Source: Phoronis australis (taxonomy: Eukaryota > Phoronida > Phoronidae). Taken from it: a DNA stretch of 42,009 bases. Both the position numbers and the translations under genes were made by a program. Positions 10,956 to 21,774 of this stretch are shown here, piece by piece. The stretch's first letter is position 1, and each line of letters opens with the position of its first letter. The notes under the pieces are model-generated. The model was not told where the DNA came from. It searched no databases and saw only the letters and a list, made by a program, of their open reading frames with translations. The stretch is from positions 439,990 to 481,998 of the forward strand of contig NMRA01000294.1 in NCBI GenBank assembly GCA_002633005.1, given 5' to 3'.

Positions 10956-12234
10956 CGAGAGTTGTTCAATAAATTCTCGGCCTCACCAAGAAAACAGGGA
11001 CGCAGGTTAATTTTTCCCATCATAGTGAAATTTCATGTTTTAAAACAGTACTGCATTTATGCTGAATTAGTACGGTCAACTGTCGCTAGGTGGCGCTGCT
11101 TCAAACCAGCAGACGGCAACACATTCAGCAGAATGGAGATAACGGAGACGAGAGCCGTCATAAAGAATTTGGGTAAATTGGTATGAAACTAAGATATTCA
11201 TGAAGAGATGCAAAAACAAACACTCGGAACAGACTCCCTGAGCTACTCCACAGTAAAAACGTGGTCAGTTTGTTTCAAGAGGGGTAGAAAGCGTTGAAGA
11301 TGATCCTCATCAAGGACGTCCCAAATCGTCGACCTCCAGGGAAAATGTGCAGAAAATTCATGCAGTGGTTATGAAAGACAGGCGAATGACTGTTCAGAAT
11401 TTGGCAATGAACACTGTTCGCATCAGCAACGGGTCCGTCTCTAAGACTTTGAGTGAAGATTTGGGCATGAGTTAGCTGAGTACACGATGGGTGCCAAGAA
11501 TGTTAACTCAGGATTAGAAAATGAGAAGAATGCAAATTTCAAAGGAACTTCTAGGAAGATTCCAGGCAGATTCAGCCAAATTTTAAAGAAGACTTGTAAC
11601 CCAGGATGAGACTTGGGTCCACTACTTTGACCCGGAATCAGAACAACAAAGTAGACAATGGGGGCACGTGCGTTCCCCAAGCCCGAGAAAGTTCAAGTTG
11701 GGTGCCTCTGCAAGCAAAGTTATGGCCTCTGTGTTCTGGGACAGCAAAAGTATTCTGGTGATCGACTGCTTGAAACGAGGACACACTGTTACTGGGAATT
11801 GCATCACTTTTGGAAAAACTTAAAAAGCAATCGATGAAAAGAGACTCGGATGGAGTGCTGTTGCTTCAAGACAACGCACCCGTCCATACTGCCCATGAAG
11901 TTGCTGTGGTTGAAGCATCTAGACGAGTCTGAAATCGTTCCGCACCCCGCCTATTCTCCAGACCTTGCCCCGTCTGATTTATATTTGTTTTCACATTTGA
12001 AGGCCTACCTGCGTGGACGCCAGTATGTGAGCGATGATTATGTCATGGATGCAATGAAAAAGGTATTTTGAGGGGCTCGAGAAAAGTTTCTTTTACGAAG
12101 TCATTGCAAAACTGGAGCACAGATGTAAGAAATGCGTTGATGTAACGGGAGATTATATTGAAAAATAAAAGTCAAACTTAGTTGCAATCGCGTTGTTTTC
12201 TGGGTGAGGCCGAGAACTTATTGAACGACCCTCG
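10956..12234 (+). mobile_element. Mariner (Tc1/mariner) element, degenerate, with both TIRs
   Basis: A 1279-bp element with terminal inverted repeats of about 40 bases. The left end begins CGAGAGTTGTTCAATAAATT and the right end, on the minus strand, CGAGGGTCGTTCAATAAGTT; both continue into CTCGGCCTCACC. It is flanked by TA on each side (10954-10955 and 12235-12236), the target duplication expected for the superfamily. Size and TIR design match canonical mariners. It lies between the converging LU and receptor genes. Confidence 0.92.
11133..12168 (+). pseudogene. Mariner transposase pseudogene
   Basis: Reading the plus strand with frame changes gives a mariner transposase. It has a start near MEITETRAVIK, the first catalytic Asp in QDETWVHYFDPE (about 11604-11640), the second in LLLQDNAPVHTA (about 11860-11895), and HPAYSPDLAPSDLYLF followed by HLKAYLRG (about 11942-12015), where the third catalytic Asp belongs. 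The coding region would end at a TAA at 12166-12168. Several stops (for example soon after the N-terminal helix-turn-helix part) and frameshifts (for example after the second Asp block) make it inactive. Confidence 0.9.
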
Positions 12235-12236
12235 TA

Positions 12237-12637
12237 ATTACACAAAGAAGCACTAAAATATTTTGAAAATTACGCGAAGAAAAAGTTGTGCTTTTCAAAT
12301 GAAAACGCTTTCGTGCGGAGAGGGCCTATATTTTGCGAGTTTGGCAGCCTAATTCTTAATAATACGTGACTGCAGATAACACGGATTCATAAAATAAAGT
12401 CTGTTTGAAAAGTATACCCAAGCAATGTCATTTTAATTTGATAATACAAATTTCCTGTGCCTGTTTACAAATGAGAACATAATGACAATCCGCGGTCTGC
12501 ACACAAATTTGTGTAATTCGCCTAAAGGAGCGGAAATATCCATCAACTATTTCAACAATTTTTATAAGCTTGCTTGCAGTGACAGTAAAAAACCTTCCCT
12601 ATCGTTTGAAACATGTTCAACATTGGATGTCGGAACG
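12237..12637. other. Intergenic and presumed 3' UTR of receptor exon 3b
   Basis: No coding signal. It is probably transcribed on the minus strand as the 3' UTR of exon 3b, at least down to the poly(A) candidate at 12432-12437. Confidence 0.4.
12432..12437 (-). promoter_or_regulatory. Candidate poly(A) signal for receptor exon 3b
   Basis: ATTAAA on the minus strand, about 200 bases beyond the stop codon of exon 3b. The variant hexamer and spacing are acceptable, but the assignment is positional. Confidence 0.35.
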
Positions 12638-13484
12638 CTAAATCGGATCATCTTCGACGTCTCTTAGCGACTTCCTTAAATACTGTTTTCGCTGGTGTGT
12701 AACCATGAGTGTGAGTTCTGTGGAACTTGGACTGTAAGGTGAAGGCCTTCCTGTAGAATCTTTGTAGGTTCTGGGAAAACCTTCGCCACGTCTCCTCCAG
12801 GTCTTAGGCAAAAACTTTTGTTGGTCAGAAGTACTCAACTCGGTACATAGTTTCGCATGATTGCTTGTTCTTGCCATCGCCAGAGGTCGAGCGTTCACTT
12901 TGCACGCGATCACAAAGAACCTCCGAAATGCTTGTCGATACCGTTTACTGTACATGCAATAAACCAACGGATTTGCACAACAACTTGACAAGCCTAACCA
13001 CTGTACGTAAGGCACCACGACAAAGACCCAGGGTTCATCGTTGTAATAGTAAATAGTTGTGATGATGTACAGTGGTAACCACATAAAGATGAACAGCATT
13101 TCGACTGTAAGCGACATCTTTAGGACGTTCAATTTGGAACTCTCAATGACGTTGTTCCTGACCGATACGCCTGGCGCCGCTCTGTGGCAAATACGGATAC
13201 CAATCATGGTATAGCAAGTGGTAATGATAAACGCTGGAATTGCGTAGCACACTAAAACGGTGACGCCAAGAAAGTACTCACGTTTCTGATGGGGCAACGG
13301 CCATTTCTCGTAACAATGATAAATGACCTGGCCGTTGGGTTTCACTAATTGGTGTAAGTTGAAGTAAAGTATCCAGGGAACCATCACAGCCAAGGATGTC
13401 AACCAGATAACAGTTATAATCACCCTGGACGCCTTTCGGGATATGCGACGAAGACTTGGCAAGTGCTGACAGATCGCCAGGTAC
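12638..13484 (-). CDS. Peptide GPCR alternative terminal exon 3b (TM4-TM7, C-tail)
   Basis: An intact 847-base minus-strand exon encoding 281 residues and a stop after the split Arg codon of DRY. It begins after TTGTTTAG with G|TAC, giving YLAIC directly after the Arg. Visible class-A features in order: TM4 with VIWL and PW; a second extracellular loop with HCYEKWP; TM5 with CYAIP; an intracellular loop 3 rich in Arg/Asn/Ser; TM6 with MWLPLY (Met replaces the usual Cys before Trp); TM7 with VQWLGLSSCCANPLVY, the NPxxY motif; then KRYRQAFRRF (helix 8) and a basic tail of about 90 residues. The pattern fits NPFF/QRFP/SIFamide-type peptide receptors. It lacks TM1-TM3, which must come from upstream exons; the phase suits exon 2 at 31906-31807. 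An in-frame Met in the intron (near 13513) could mislead predictors into an intronless truncated receptor. Confidence 0.82.
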
Positions 13485-13942
13485 CTAAACAATGACATGA
13501 AGCAGATTTGCACATGACAATGGCATAGAACGTGTACTACTATAAACCATAAAAATAACTTGAAAACCTCTCATAACTGAAAATTTTCAAATTTAACACT
13601 TCTTGAGCAGCGACTTTCAACGGTCGTACACCTGGTAAACTGCACACGGCCATGTATCAAAAGCATAGTTGGTGACGTCAAAAAAGAATGTAAGATGACA
13701 TCGTGAATCCATGAAATGGACCTGCGCTCTTCATGTCAGTGTGGCTTCCCAACATTTGTATTGTGTCTATACCGAGCGCGTGACTCGACGTTTCAGACTG
13801 CTCTGAACTCCGGCTTCCGGGTAGAGCCTCGCCACGAGAAAAATCTAGCTAACATTATGTGCTCTCATTGAAAATGTGCACGACCATATCTTGCGAAATC
13901 TTGCGAGATCCTGCTTTCTAATGAGGAGCTATAGTTATTGAA
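13485..13942. other. Intron upstream of exon 3b
   Basis: No TM1-TM3-type coding sequence on the minus strand. At about 13840-13910 there is a weak resemblance to the dispersed repeat found at 30.1 and 31.1 kb (CGANATCTTGCGAAATCTTG-like). Confidence 0.4.
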
Positions 13943-14383
13943 TTACACCCGGTACCTATACTCTGGCATTACTTGCAGTTTCAGCCTGTACTTTCGGCAA
14001 TTAATAAAGTAACAAGTGTAGTGAGTATACCGTCCTATATCACCCAACACTGCTATATTGGTACTATTACTTCCCACTCTTAAAATGAGCTTACAATATT
14101 TAACTTGAACACTTTCTGTCGCGCTGTATGGTTGAAAACCCCAATCCTCTGAAGCATAATATAAGATAGGGTCTATGACTATATCAAGTAAATGTAAAGC
14201 CGTTACAGCGCACATGCTCTGAACATTTCTATCAAAACCAATTATACTGAACCTGGCCCTCTTAACCTTTAGTGACACTTCGTCGACATTACCAGGATAA
14301 GAGTAATGCGAAACTACTTTAATTTTAAAAATGGTTACAATGGGGAAGCACTCAATAATTTTGAGGCCACGGCTGAATTTCAA
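13943..14383 (-). pseudogene. LINE reverse transcriptase C-terminal fragment
   Basis: A minus-strand reading frame of 146 codons matches the region after the catalytic core of invertebrate LINE RTs. It carries a FSRGLKI stretch, a VVSHYSYPGN block (normally SYLG), LLDIVIDPILYYASEDWGF (normally ...SPILLYGSEVWGF), and VQVKYCKLILRVGSNSTN (normally lKFCK..LGV...T.N). No RT core, endonuclease or 3' end is attached. Its 5' end abuts the foldback element at 14381, which may have interrupted it. It is not a host gene despite the open frame. Confidence 0.7.
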
Positions 14384-16030
14384 GGGAGGGAATAAACAAA
14401 TGGTCAGACTTCAAAACCACTAGTCCGGACTTCAAAACCAGTCGACTGGACTGCATAACCAAATGGCCGGTGATCAAACGTGTTGTCTGGACTTCAACGC
14501 CATGGCCTCACCCAAAAAAACTAGTTGGCTGGACCCAAAACACGAAGGCCGGTGCTATAACCAGGCGGCCGGTGATCAAACACGACGAGACCAGATCGCT
14601 TTGAATGTCTCGAAGGACTCAAGTGACTCCTACAGCCGATTTCATAAAGGTGGTTTAAAGTTAAGCCTGGTTTAAACTGGACTTAGACCAGGTTTAAAGA
14701 TAATCTGCATTTCATAAAGGTGGTTTAACTTTTAGACCAGTGGTCTAGTAAAAGTAGGTTTAACTCCAGTTTAGACCTGGTCTAAGTCAGTTTTCCTTTC
14801 ACCAACGAGGTCTATATTCTTTAGACCTGTATTAAGATCTTAAACCATGTTTAACTTTAGACTTGTTCAGACCCAGGTTTAACTGTTAAATATGTCAGAC
14901 TTGCATGGTATAGGTACAACTGAATGATGCCGCGGAGTGCATTTGCGACGCAGTTTTAGAGCGAAAATGGACTATTTTCAATATTCAGTTTTACTATGAC
15001 ACAAGATCAAGCGTAGCAGGGGCAGATTCAGGATTTTTGAAAGGGGGAGGGGATGGTCAAGGACTTGAAAGGGGGGCCAAGTCAACAATTTGAAAATTAT
15101 ATATTTAATATCACTAAAATCAAGGGAAAAAGGGGACTCCGGACCCCTTGACCCCGTGGATCCGCGTATGGGTAGACCACTACTTGCTCGAGTGTGTCCT
15201 GCAGATTTCTCAGAATACGACTGGTCGAGCAGGGCGTCATCGTGGTAAGCGCTACGGATTTGACTAAAGACAGCATCTTCTGATTCTTCTGACTGAGTTC
15301 CACCTCCACTGTTCTCCGATATAATATTGCCAGGAAGGGGTCTTGCCCCCCCCCTTTGGCCGCGGAAAAGAAACTTTAAAATGACAAGGAAATAAATTTG
15401 GGCATTTAACATGTTACATCTAATCGGGAGCATGTTCTTTAATGTGTGTGTGTTGGGCACAGAAATTACAGTTTTCCTTATGAGAAAAGCTTTTAGATGT
15501 TTTTCGTAAATGTCTGCACTGATTCTACTAGTGTATGCCATTGTATACCCACGTGATCAAGGTTTCATTGAAGCACTTCAATAGTTTCTTTGTTGGGTGC
15601 CTTTGATACTTTGAACCTGGTTTTACTCAACCAGCTCCCTGATCTAGCAAAACCAGGCTTTCAGACGCTTAAACCATGTTGGTGAAATGCAATTCAGGTC
15701 TAAAATTAGACCAGGTTTAGGAAGACCAGGTTTAAGTCTTAAACCTGGTTTTGTTAAACCACCTTTATGAAATCGGCTGCTAGTGTTTACTTCGTACCCG
15801 TTTGTTTTTGTGGTTCCAATCGGCGATTTGTTCGGCCGTTGTGTGTGAGCACCGGCCAACCCGTTTTAGGTCCGGCAAACCAGATTTTTGGGGTGTAGTC
15901 ATCTGGTTTCGAGGTACCGGTCAACATGTTTTGAGGTTCCACCACCACGTCAGAACATCGGCCATTAGATTTTGCAGTTCAGCCAGCTGGTTTTGAAGTC
16001 CTGGCAAGTTTTTTTAAAGTCCCCCCCTTG
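14381..16030. mobile_element. Foldback-type element A, split by a nested insertion
   Basis: The left arm (14381-14632) is built of degenerate 20-23-base units such as GGACTTCAAAACCA and TGGCCGG. The right arm (15780-16030) holds the same units inverted. Ends begin CAAGGG on both sides. The flanks carry AATTT on both sides (14376-14380 and 16031-16035), a likely target-site duplication. Without the 1147-bp insert and its 3-bp duplication, the element is 500 bases, close to the 493 bases of relative B at 18593-19085. No coding capacity. Confidence 0.75.
14633..15779. mobile_element. Non-autonomous DNA transposon nested in element A
   Basis: A 1147-bp insert with a 26-base perfect terminal inverted repeat beginning CAGCCGATTTCATAAAGG (14633-14658 and 15754-15779). 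It is flanked by CTA on both sides (14630-14632 and 15780-15782). A second copy of the TTCATAAAGGTGGTTTAA part occurs near 14708. The subterminal regions are packed with variants of ACCAGGTTTAA in both orientations. The 3-bp duplication suits PIF/Harbinger-type transposition, but there is no transposase to confirm this. A minus-strand open frame inside (14978-15541) has no recognisable domain. Confidence 0.75.
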
Positions 16031-18592
16031 AATTTAGCACCTCCCATTGGCAACTACCAGTTTGGCAGAGCATTTTGTCGTGTACTGCGTGCGTCCTCTG
16101 AACAGAAAATGATAATTCTAAACCCTTCGAACGATTTTTGCCCATTCGCGACTTTTCTGAAACCTCTAGTACAAGCAAGAGGGAAGTTGAAATTTAGCCA
16201 TGGCGACACTTCAGATTTGTGAAAAAAATCGTCAGGTCGGCGTATGCTTTTCAACGGTGGTAGATTTTGGCACACTGAATACACCGTGTCTCCGCATGAG
16301 AATGATGGCTTTTGGGGATAATAACGGCTGATTTGATGCATTTTTCTCGCCTCTTAAGTAGCCGGCTGCACTAACAGTAATCGCCAAAGGTGCAAAAACT
16401 CATTTGGAATCAGTTTTATTGTTGTAAACCTATCATCATTATTGCACATTTCATTCGTGTTTCCATTCAGCGCGTCACTCATAAAAATCAATACTAATAC
16501 TCAGTGGTTTGTCATGTTATAAAAATACTAGGAATTAATCTAGTGCAAGGCAATTACATTTATATGCTCAGGCATTTACAACAATTTATTGGAGATAGTG
16601 AGTGTACGAGGCACCGACGGGAGAGCTAGTTACACTGTGTAAGGGACTTTTATATCACTATAGGTATATCTTCAATTACACAAATCAATAGGCTCGGTGC
16701 TGTTGACTCGCAAAGCATTGCAAGTTTCACAATACATGATGAGCTCATTCGTTGAAATATCTAGTCATGCATCAATAATTGCAATAACGAATTTGGATTG
16801 TATGCACTGCATGAATAGATTAATTTGTGTCACTATTTGTACATTTAACTGTGGGGTTAAACAAAAATAAAATCTTGTTTACAACAATGTGTTTATTGTT
16901 TACTTCATAACCTTGTCAGACCAAAGTGTCCTTCCTCGGGATTATAAAGGGCAAATTAATGGCAGCCAGTGATAAGATAAGACAAAATCAAAAGGTGTTT
17001 GTTAGCTCATCGTTATGAAAGGGAAGCCACCTATACCTGCTTCCCGTTCAGTAACACTAGGACCTCGCTAAAAAGCAAGACTTCACTAGATTACGTGAGA
17101 TATTGCCGTGTATTTTAAATACGAACACTTGACTTTGACTAGATTTTAGCTAGGTCCTAGCGTACATGTAGGTCCTAACGTCTACTGAACGCACGCCTGC
17201 TTTGGTGCACTGAAGTAAAACAACGAGGGCGGCCATCTCGTAAGATATTCTAGAAAATATTTTGCGAGTAGGATAAAGGTCAGCACGATTCATGAAGTTC
17301 GATGGCTACCAGGGGGAACTCCACAATGTGGTATCGTATCTCCAAGTCTCTACAAACAGAATCGCGAACTGCCTTTCAGTGCAGTTAGTTTGTCATTACG
17401 TTGGCCACCGGCTGGTTGTTCAAGACTACATAGCTAGATGACATCGTCACATAGGTGTGAGAGTAGTTGGTGGTCACGTGACACATCAACTCATTTCTCT
17501 GACTCCGGCAAGTAAGTGTGCAAAAATGTCAATTAATTGGTCCAGTCTCATCAAGTTTACGTAACTATGGAAAAGCATGACCTATACAAGTGTCTTTGAG
17601 CATATTTCACCAGCTGTCGCACTCACCAAGAACAGTTTAATCATAATGTGACGGCAAAACCGTGAGTGGGCTACAGACAACATGTTCGTTGTTTGGGCTA
17701 GCCAACTAACTTCTAGCCACGATTTCTTCGAAAAGAGCAGACGGATTTTGTCGGTGCTTGAATTTTCAGACAGCACGATCATTCAATACGAAAACCGATT
17801 TTCGATTATAGGTTCATTGATTTTTTTTCTGTTTGATTTAGGATTGTTGTTGTTCTTGAAAAGGTGATTGCAAAAAGGGATATTTTCCAGATTAAAAAAC
17901 AGTTCGTTTTATTCAAAATCCCAGGCGCGGTTTTGGAGCAAAATGCCAAAGTTTTATCATCCAAAGTCTTAATAATGAAGGTTAAAGGATCAAAATTTTA
18001 TTACCTTTCAAAAATAGATTTTTTTCACCTAAACCGCTGATTAACGGGACCCCAACAATGGCACAATGTTGTGAATGACATAGGTGAGTTTGTTTTGGCT
18101 TCTACTTTCAGAAAATATAATATATTTTATACATTGATGGGTTGACAGCGGCTAGTTAATAAGATATTTTGGGATAAATATAGCATAGCAATTAGGAGTA
18201 CACGTGATTTAATCACAGTTCTTTCTACAACTGGTACAAGTGTAGTTACAGGAAATTAACGATCATGAAGTTGATGAACAAAAAGTTTCATTAGAGTTAT
18301 ATTTAATGGATGTTGGGTAATCAATTAGTTACTAAATACAATCAATCTCTCTCCACCCACACACAGTCACAAAACAGTGTTACAAGACCACAGTCTTATA
18401 GTAATGAGTCTTGCGCTGCACTCACTTCGTCAAACTCGGCTTTCCAAATTAAATTACAATATTAAAGCTATTCATTTCATTGTACAAATTCGGCCACAGC
18501 CCGAAGGCTATCATTTGGTATCAAAGTCGTTGAAAACTGCGATTTGCTGTTTGTTGTCAGTATTCTTCTTTGGTGTCTTTTGCCAGTTTTAA
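16031..18592. other. Receptor-gene intron, no recognised feature
   Basis: No exon resembling receptor TM1-TM3 and no transposase fragments on either strand. Minus-strand poly(A)-type hexamers occur at about 17996-18001 (AATAAA) and 18302-18307 (ATTAAA). They could end transcripts from exon 3a, but they are 840 bases or more from its stop. Confidence 0.4.
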
Positions 18593-19085
18593 CAAGGGAG
18601 GAATCAACAAATGGTCGGACTTCAAAACCACTTGCCCGGACTTCGAAACCACCTAGCTGAACTGCAAAACCAAATGGCCGGTGTTCTAACTTGGTGGTTG
18701 GACCTTAAAACAGGTTGGCCGGTACTTCAAAACCAGATGACCTCACCAAAAAAATCTGGTTGGCCGGACCTAAAACGTGGTGGCCGGTTCTCAAACACAG
18801 TGACCGCCGATTTTGAACAAAACAAAAAAAACGGGTACGAAAAAACACTAGATGTCCCTTGAATCCATCGAGCCAATCAAAGAGAGTCTCTAAGTAAGTC
18901 CGGCCGTCGGGTTTGGTCGCCGGCCAACTGGTTATAGCATCGGTTATCGTGTTTTGGGTCCAGCCAACTAATTTTTGAGTGAGACCATCGCGCTTTGAAA
19001 TCCGGTAGAAACGTTTGAACACCTGCCATTTGATTTTGCCGTCCAGATGACTAGTTTTGAAGTCCGACCATTTGTGGACTCCTTG
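18593..19085. mobile_element. Foldback-type element B (493 bp), unsplit relative of A
   Basis: Left arm 18593-18830 and right arm 18895-19085 are inverted arrays of the same 20-23-base units as element A (CCGGACTTCAAAACCAC, GGTTGGCCGG). The ends read CAAGGGAGGAATCAACAAAT and, on the minus strand of the right end, CAAGGAGTCCACAAAT. The centre contains the CACTAG site that is interrupted in A. It lies only 56 bases beyond the stop codon of receptor exon 3a, so it is likely transcribed in that 3' UTR. No clean target-site duplication. Confidence 0.72.
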
Positions 19086-19141
19086 AGTAATCACATTTCT
19101 TGTTTCATTATAATCCCAAAAGTCGATTCCAATCGATAACT

Positions 19142-19907
19142 TTAAAGGTGCAAGCTTTTCTTTGATTGAGAAAAGCCATTGTCGCTGTTAGTGAGTTCGT
19201 TTCCGTTTAAACAGTATCTCTCTTTTAGCAGCGATGACTTTTCGGCCTTTGAGTTCACAACGACGCTCGTGGGTTGACGTGTTTTTAGGGGCTGCGCACG
19301 TGACACGGACACGTTCTCCAGGGAATAGGTCTTGGAGCACGTCATGGTTCTTTTGAATCCCTGACGGTATTTCTTGCTGAAACATCCATACACTAGAGGA
19401 TTAACACAACAACTTGAGAGGCCAAGCCACTGAACGAAGGGCACTAAATTAAGTAGTGTTGGAGACGGGTTCGAGTCTCCTAATATCACAAAGCCGGATA
19501 TTACGTACAGTGGCAACCAACAGAGTGCAAAGAGAAGCACGACGGTTATGAGCATCTTCAGAACGCGAAGTTTTGATCTATGTACAACATCCGCAGAATC
19601 TTGAACGCCGGGCACTTCACGGCGACAAATTTTCACGCCAATCATGGCATAGCACATGGAAATCATCAACAAGGGGATAGCATAACATATAAGAAGAATT
19701 ACACCAAGAAAGTAAGCTCGTTTTCCCGGCCATTCACTCTCGTTGCACGCATAATAGGTACCGAGTTCATCTTGGTACGTGCTCAGTTTGAAGAAAACCA
19801 GCCAAGGTGAGATGATGGCAGCAGAACCAATCCAAATACATATGATGATTACTTTCGATGCTTTCGCCGAGATGTGCAACCGAAGGGTCCAACATATTGC
19901 AAGGTAC
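19142..19907 (-). CDS. Peptide GPCR alternative terminal exon 3a (TM4-TM7, C-tail)
   Basis: An intact 766-base minus-strand exon encoding 254 residues and a stop after the split DRY Arg. It is preceded by CACCCACCATTTCAG with a branch-point-like CTAAT upstream. Features in order: YLAICW; TM4 with IWIGS and PW; a second extracellular loop with ACNESEWP; TM5 with CYAIP; an intracellular loop 3 with VPGVQDSADVVHRSKLRVLKM; TM6 with CWLPLY; TM7 with VQWLGLSSCCVNPLVY; KKYRQGFKR (helix 8); and a Ser/Lys-rich tail of about 70 residues. It is clearly homologous to exon 3b throughout TM4-TM7, while loops and tail differ. Codons in the TM7 block differ at many synonymous sites, so the two exons are an old duplication. 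Joined to exons 1 and 2 it gives a complete 385-residue receptor. Confidence 0.85.
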
Positions 19908-20330
19908 CTGAAATGGTGGGTGTATTAGATGGGTACATGTATGCTAAAGCGTTAGTGTTGTTGCATTTCAAACGTTTTGATGACACCAGTCCACAGCATG
20001 CCAACATATTGCAGCTACCAAAGCGCAGTAAGCAATTCATAGAATTTACATTTTTGTCGTTTTAGTTTTATCCAAAGTGTTCTTAAAAGACGTTTAAATT
20101 GTTTCTTCACATAAAAAGCAACCGCGTTTCTTTCTAAAAGTTTGTGATATTTCTTTCTATTATTTAGACTTGAAAGTGCGATATTCAGATTTGAAGGAAA
20201 TGACTCATGTACAGAGGTAGATTATTCGAAATCCACTTTTTCCATGAAACACACATTTAGCCAATCACATCTCTCCAATTGTGAGTTTTGTATGAATATG
20301 GGCTCAAAAATTTTCAGGAAATTGTCATAA
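19908..20330. other. Intron upstream of exon 3a
   Basis: Nothing recognised apart from the acceptor region itself. Confidence 0.4.
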
Positions 20331-20739
20331 ATTCTGTAAAATTTATCTGTCATTCTCTCTCACTTGTAAATCATCGATCTTCAGTGTAAATGTGGATAAC
20401 ATGTCGGGATCCTTTGACTTGGACATTATACCCAGTAACCAGGGGTAACCTACTTTAGCCGACGATATTTTCACGGTGGAAGTTTAGCGTGATAAAATGA
20501 GTACAGGCAGTAAGCAAGACTGGCTGCTTAAAACTTATTTCATAGATTTATTTTATTTCTATTCTGTTTAAATTTTGAATTGGTTTTGAGAAAAAAAATA
20601 TTTTAACGAGAATTCCTTGGCGTTTCTTAAAAGATCACGACCTCAGACCCCGGACCTCTGACTCAGAAAGTAGTAACTAAGTGCAAGCGAGTCGAGAAAG
20701 ATAGACCGATTCATTACAATGTTTATCGTTCAGTATGTG
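20331..20739 (+). repeat. Dispersed repeat, copy 1 (about 400 bp)
   Basis: A diverged copy of this segment lies in inverted orientation at 26379-26770. Shared landmarks include TAAATCATCGATCT, GTCGGGATCCTT, GGTAACCTACTT, GCTTAGCGTGATAAAATG (AGTTTAGCG here), TCACGACCTC, GTCGAGAAAG and CGTTCAGTATGTG. No coding capacity; family unknown. Confidence 0.75.
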
Positions 20740-21435
20740 TTAACGCCCCTCAGGCGATCATTCTCCAAATTCCACCTCGGGATAACGACTTCGCCATGTA
20801 ATAATCTACATTTATTTCGCGCTATCATGGGAACATTTAAACTTTTTGTTTCGTTTACGTGAAATACGACCGCCTTTGATGTTCGGAGGTACACAGTAAC
20901 TGGCGAACCCTAGTATCGAATGATAGTGTTAGTGATCGTGAGTAGTCAGTCCTAGACGTCTTTGTATCACAAGGCATGAGCTTCGTCCTCCAGACAGACG
21001 TCATAGAGTCACAATTTCACATATCTTGGTTGAATTACGGCCACTACTGCTTGCCGTTAGCCTTCAATGTAAACTTTATTGTGTTTTTTCTCCAGTTAAA
21101 AAAATTGAGCGTAAAGGCTGGAGTATGAAATAACGAGCGAAAAATACGTGCAATTCTTGAGAGCTCACGTGACCTACTAATCAACTTTTCATTGGATGTA
21201 ACGATTAAGGTGATATAACGCGAGCAAAGTCTCAGCCCAGTTGACCTATCGCAAGCTCCGCCCCCTTGCAAAATGTCGACAGACAAACAATAAATTTTAC
21301 ACGGTAACGAATTGTTTGTCGGGTAAAATGGCGACTTGGAAACAAGGGTATGTCAAGAATGCTTCGTTGTGATTGGTCAGTTAAGCCGTCACTCAAACTT
21401 CTGGCGATAGGTCACGGCGACATTTCCCCACGAAT
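20740..21435. other. Receptor-gene intron, no recognised feature
   Basis: No exon, RNA gene or repeat boundary could be supported. Confidence 0.35.
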
Positions 21436-21506
21436 GGCCCATGATATAGTTCAGCGGTAGTGTGTGCAGATGCTATTGCTGAGGGTTCGATTCCGCTCAC
21501 GGCTGA
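21436..21506 (+). repeat. tRNA-like SINE head with perfect boxes A and B
   Basis: Box A TAGTTCAGCGG (21447-21457) and box B GGTTCGATTCC (21484-21494) match the Pol III consensus. The acceptor and T stems do not pair properly around them, so a functional tRNA is unlikely. A tRNA-derived SINE head or tRNA pseudogene fits better. Confidence 0.5.
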
Positions 21507-21583
21507 TTTATGCATTATTGCTCGCCGAGATTGTCCCTTTAATTTGCCATGCGTTATTATCATGCCTTGATAGGACGCACATG

Positions 21584-21665
21584 TGCGCACACACTCAGTG
21601 CAAAAGTATTCACTATGCATACAGTGCGCACACACTCAGTGCGGAAGTATTCATTATGCATACAG
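21584..21665 (+). repeat. 41-bp tandem duplication
   Basis: Two adjacent 41-base units (21584-21624 and 21625-21665) start TGCGCACACACTCAGTGC and end ATGCATACAG. They differ at three positions near the middle. Confidence 0.9.
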
Positions 21666-21700
21666 CACTTGTTTTAATGCGGCATTAACCAATTACACGT

Positions 21701-21774
21701 TTACTAATATTACTAATATTACTAATACTACTAATATTACTAATACTACTAATACTACTAACATTACTAATATC
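21701..21774 (+). repeat. (ACTAAT/ACTACT)n simple tandem repeat
   Basis: About 74 bases of alternating ACTAAT, ATT and ACT triplets. The Thr-Asn-Ile frame through it is a product of the repeat. Confidence 0.9.

Noticed and set aside
13484-13513. Translation start of an intronless receptor at the Met upstream of YLAIC
   Set aside because: The product would lack TM1-TM3. The upstream bases form a good acceptor (TTGTTTAG) in the phase required by exon 2.
13943-14383. Host protein of 146 residues
   Set aside because: The SPILLYGSEVWGF-like and KFCK-like blocks identify it as a LINE reverse transcriptase fragment.
14978-15541. 187-codon minus-strand open frame
   Set aside because: It lies inside the nested transposon, has no recognisable domain and runs through repeat-derived G-rich sequence.
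21436-21506. Functional tRNA gene
   Set aside because: Boxes A and B are perfect but the acceptor and T stems do not pair.
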